Shown here: piece by piece, positions 50,720 to 52,500 of the stretch | How the letters are laid out: every line of letters starts with the position of its first letter | How positions within the stretch are numbered: the first letter of the stretch is position 1 | From: Prorocentrum cordatum | Taxonomy: Eukaryota > Sar > Dinophyceae > Prorocentrales > Prorocentraceae | NCBI GenBank assembly: GCA_963575745.1 | Contig: CAUYUJ010017649.1 | Coordinates: 1 to 52,500, forward strand | Direction of reading: 5' to 3' | DNA length: 52,500 nt | Notes under the pieces: model-generated | Databases searched by the model: none | Told to the model about the DNA's origin: nothing | The model's input: the letters and a program-made list of their open reading frames with translations, nothing else | Position numbers and translations under genes: made by a program

Positions 50720-52500
50720 GTACATGCGTCGTGGCGTGCGCTCGGGGAGCGATGTGCTACAATATTGGTATACGATAGGTTTGGGTCGTAGGTGGGGTGG
50801 TGTCGTCTGGCGTTTTGGTTTACGCCGGTCATGTCCCTATGCAGGAAGAAAATTCCAGAATTAGCACAGAATTGTCTGGGGACAGTTCTTTCAAAAGAGG
50901 AAAGGGTACCCATACGTATGCACGTTCATGGTGTTATTTTTTCTTGGGTCCCCTGGGCGGCCATCGTCGCCACCGCTGGATCCGCCTCGCAATCCTGATC
51001 ATAACTCGCCCATGGAGGGGTCCGGGGAGTAGCGACATCGGTACCTTTTGGTCCCGTTTTTTTTGTGTGTATATATATATACATATATATAAGGAAAAAA
51101 GAAAAAGAAAAAAACAATTATGATTTGTCTGGTTATTTTCATTCTTCGTCCAGAATCCGCCTGAAGCCGCTAGTCGTATGTGGGATGGTGTCCTGTGGTA
51201 TCGTGGTCCATCAGAGCGGCTCACGGCGAAGCGCTGCTCCTGGGGGAAGGGGCCCGCTTCCTTTGGGGCCCGGTCTCCCAGCCGCCCGCCGCGCGCCCGC
51301 TGGCCGCCGCTGTCGCGATGCCGCCCAGCGGGGCCTCCGCTGCTTGAGGCGGGCGGCCAAGTGGGGGTGGTGCCGGTGGCCGTGTCTCGGGGTGGCATCT
51401 CGAGACACCTCGCAACGGCGGCGCAGATGTGACGCCTGGGGCGGGTCTGTGCCGCCGTTCGTGTTGCGAGGTCCGAATGCATGTGAGTTCATGCGGGCAC
51501 CTTTGGCACCTCCCTTCGGGTTGTGTCGCCCAGGTGTTTTCTGTCCGCGCACACAGGTACACTCCGAGTGGCGTGGCCCGATTGCCCTTGCTTCGCATCC
51601 GCACTGATTATGTCGACTCCTGCGCAACCTCCAGCTCTCGACACCTCTATATCTGTGGACCACAACCCTCGCACGACCAGCCTCCAAGTGACAGATTGCG
51701 AGCCCCCAGCATCCACCAGCTTTTGACCTCCGAACTTTTCACCTCCAGCCCGCGGCCTAACACTGTCTCCGAGACCATCCCTTCCCTCCCTTCCCCCCGA
51801 TATCCTGCCATTTTCCAATTTCGCATGAATTGCACCACGGGATCTTTCGTTGGAGTTCCAGGTCCGCGGTGATACTCGTGTGCGGATAGAGAGAAATTCA
51901 AGTCACTGGGGAGGTGTGGGTTGAAAGGGTAGGATGTTTCATCAGAAAGTCACGAGAGCCTTGTATATCTTTGTAGTTCCGCTTCCGTGTGCACCAGCGT
52001 CGACTCGCGTCCGCTAATCAATCAGCTAACGCCGATTCGCATTGACTCGCGTAGATTTTGCGCCGATGTAGCCTCGACCGGCGTCGATTCGAAAGAGCCA
52101 CCAAAAGGGTGTTTGAGGCTCCGATGAGTTGCCGCAAAAGGATGTCAGATATCCCGCGAACGCATCCAGCTTGCCCCCACCCCTGTCTCTTCCGCCCATG
52201 TTCGGCGCACTTGATCGCGGTAGCTTGGCACCAAGCCGTTGTCTGGGGGGCACGGCGGGGCGGAAACAGGCACAACTGGAGAGGGAGCGGCGTGAAGGAG
52301 GGAGAGGAAGTCGGGGGCGGAAGGAGCGCGCTCAGAGCATGGCATGAAATTATTGTGCGTGTGAGTTGGAGCATAGACTTGAACGGGCAGCAAATCAACT
52401 GGGCGACGCAACGGGCAGCGAAAACGTGGTCGATTGCGCCGACATTGGCGCGTAAGTTGCCTGCGAAAGGTCTTGCCTGAGCGCCCTCGTCTTCAACTTG
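50720..52500. other. 3' end of the window, no supported gene
   Basis: A short (TA)n run at about 51070-51090 and otherwise unique sequence. Frames up to about 180 codons are open but show no domain, repeat or spliced-leader signal. Confidence 0.4.

Overview
The window looks like nuclear DNA of a dinoflagellate. The evidence is an exact 22-nt dinoflagellate spliced-leader sequence embedded in the genome (30205-30226), a second, degenerate one (6629-6650), introner-type introns without GT-AG ends, sparse genes, high GC, and very heavy (TCC)n/(GGA)n and (GAC)n simple repeats. A Prorocentrum-like species is my guess and is not proven. All recognisable genes read on the + strand.

Layout. 1-5077 holds no gene, only degenerate 'GGCCCCAAGAGGGCC'-type minisatellites, triplet tracts and dispersed repeats. 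5078-27910 is one host gene, an SLC35F6-like membrane transporter in four exons (5078-5469, 5675-6016, 26550-26901, 27713-27910) that join to an intact 427-codon frame. Its first intron is a 0.2-kb introner with inverted-repeat ends. Its second intron is a 20.5-kb transposon-like element (6017-26541) with about 26-bp inverted ends, matching sequence about 184 bp inside each end, and a perfect 8-bp duplication (ATGATGCC) at its borders. Removing the element plus one ATGATGCC copy restores the host frame exactly. The element carries its own spliced genes on the same strand: a transposase-like gene A (about 6680-12226), with features recalling hAT transposases, and a gene B set (20677-25288) of unknown helical, acidic, probably nuclear proteins. 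Between them lie three satellite arrays (131 bp, about 153 bp, about 75-103 bp).

Downstream, 27911-36900 is dominated by TCC/GGA tracts. It holds a second copy of the small introner (28606-28795), a 360-bp module present three times, and a retrogene with its relict spliced leader (30205-31248, one frameshift). 36900-52500 has no gene I can support. It contains foldback/MITE-like elements (37102-37267, 37317-37632), minisatellites, long (GAC)n tracts, a hairpin-type dispersed repeat and a 0.5-kb duplication. The main result is a host gene carrying a gene-bearing TIR element where an intron would be, next to a small introner of related logic, with all borders marked by short direct repeats and not by GT-AG.
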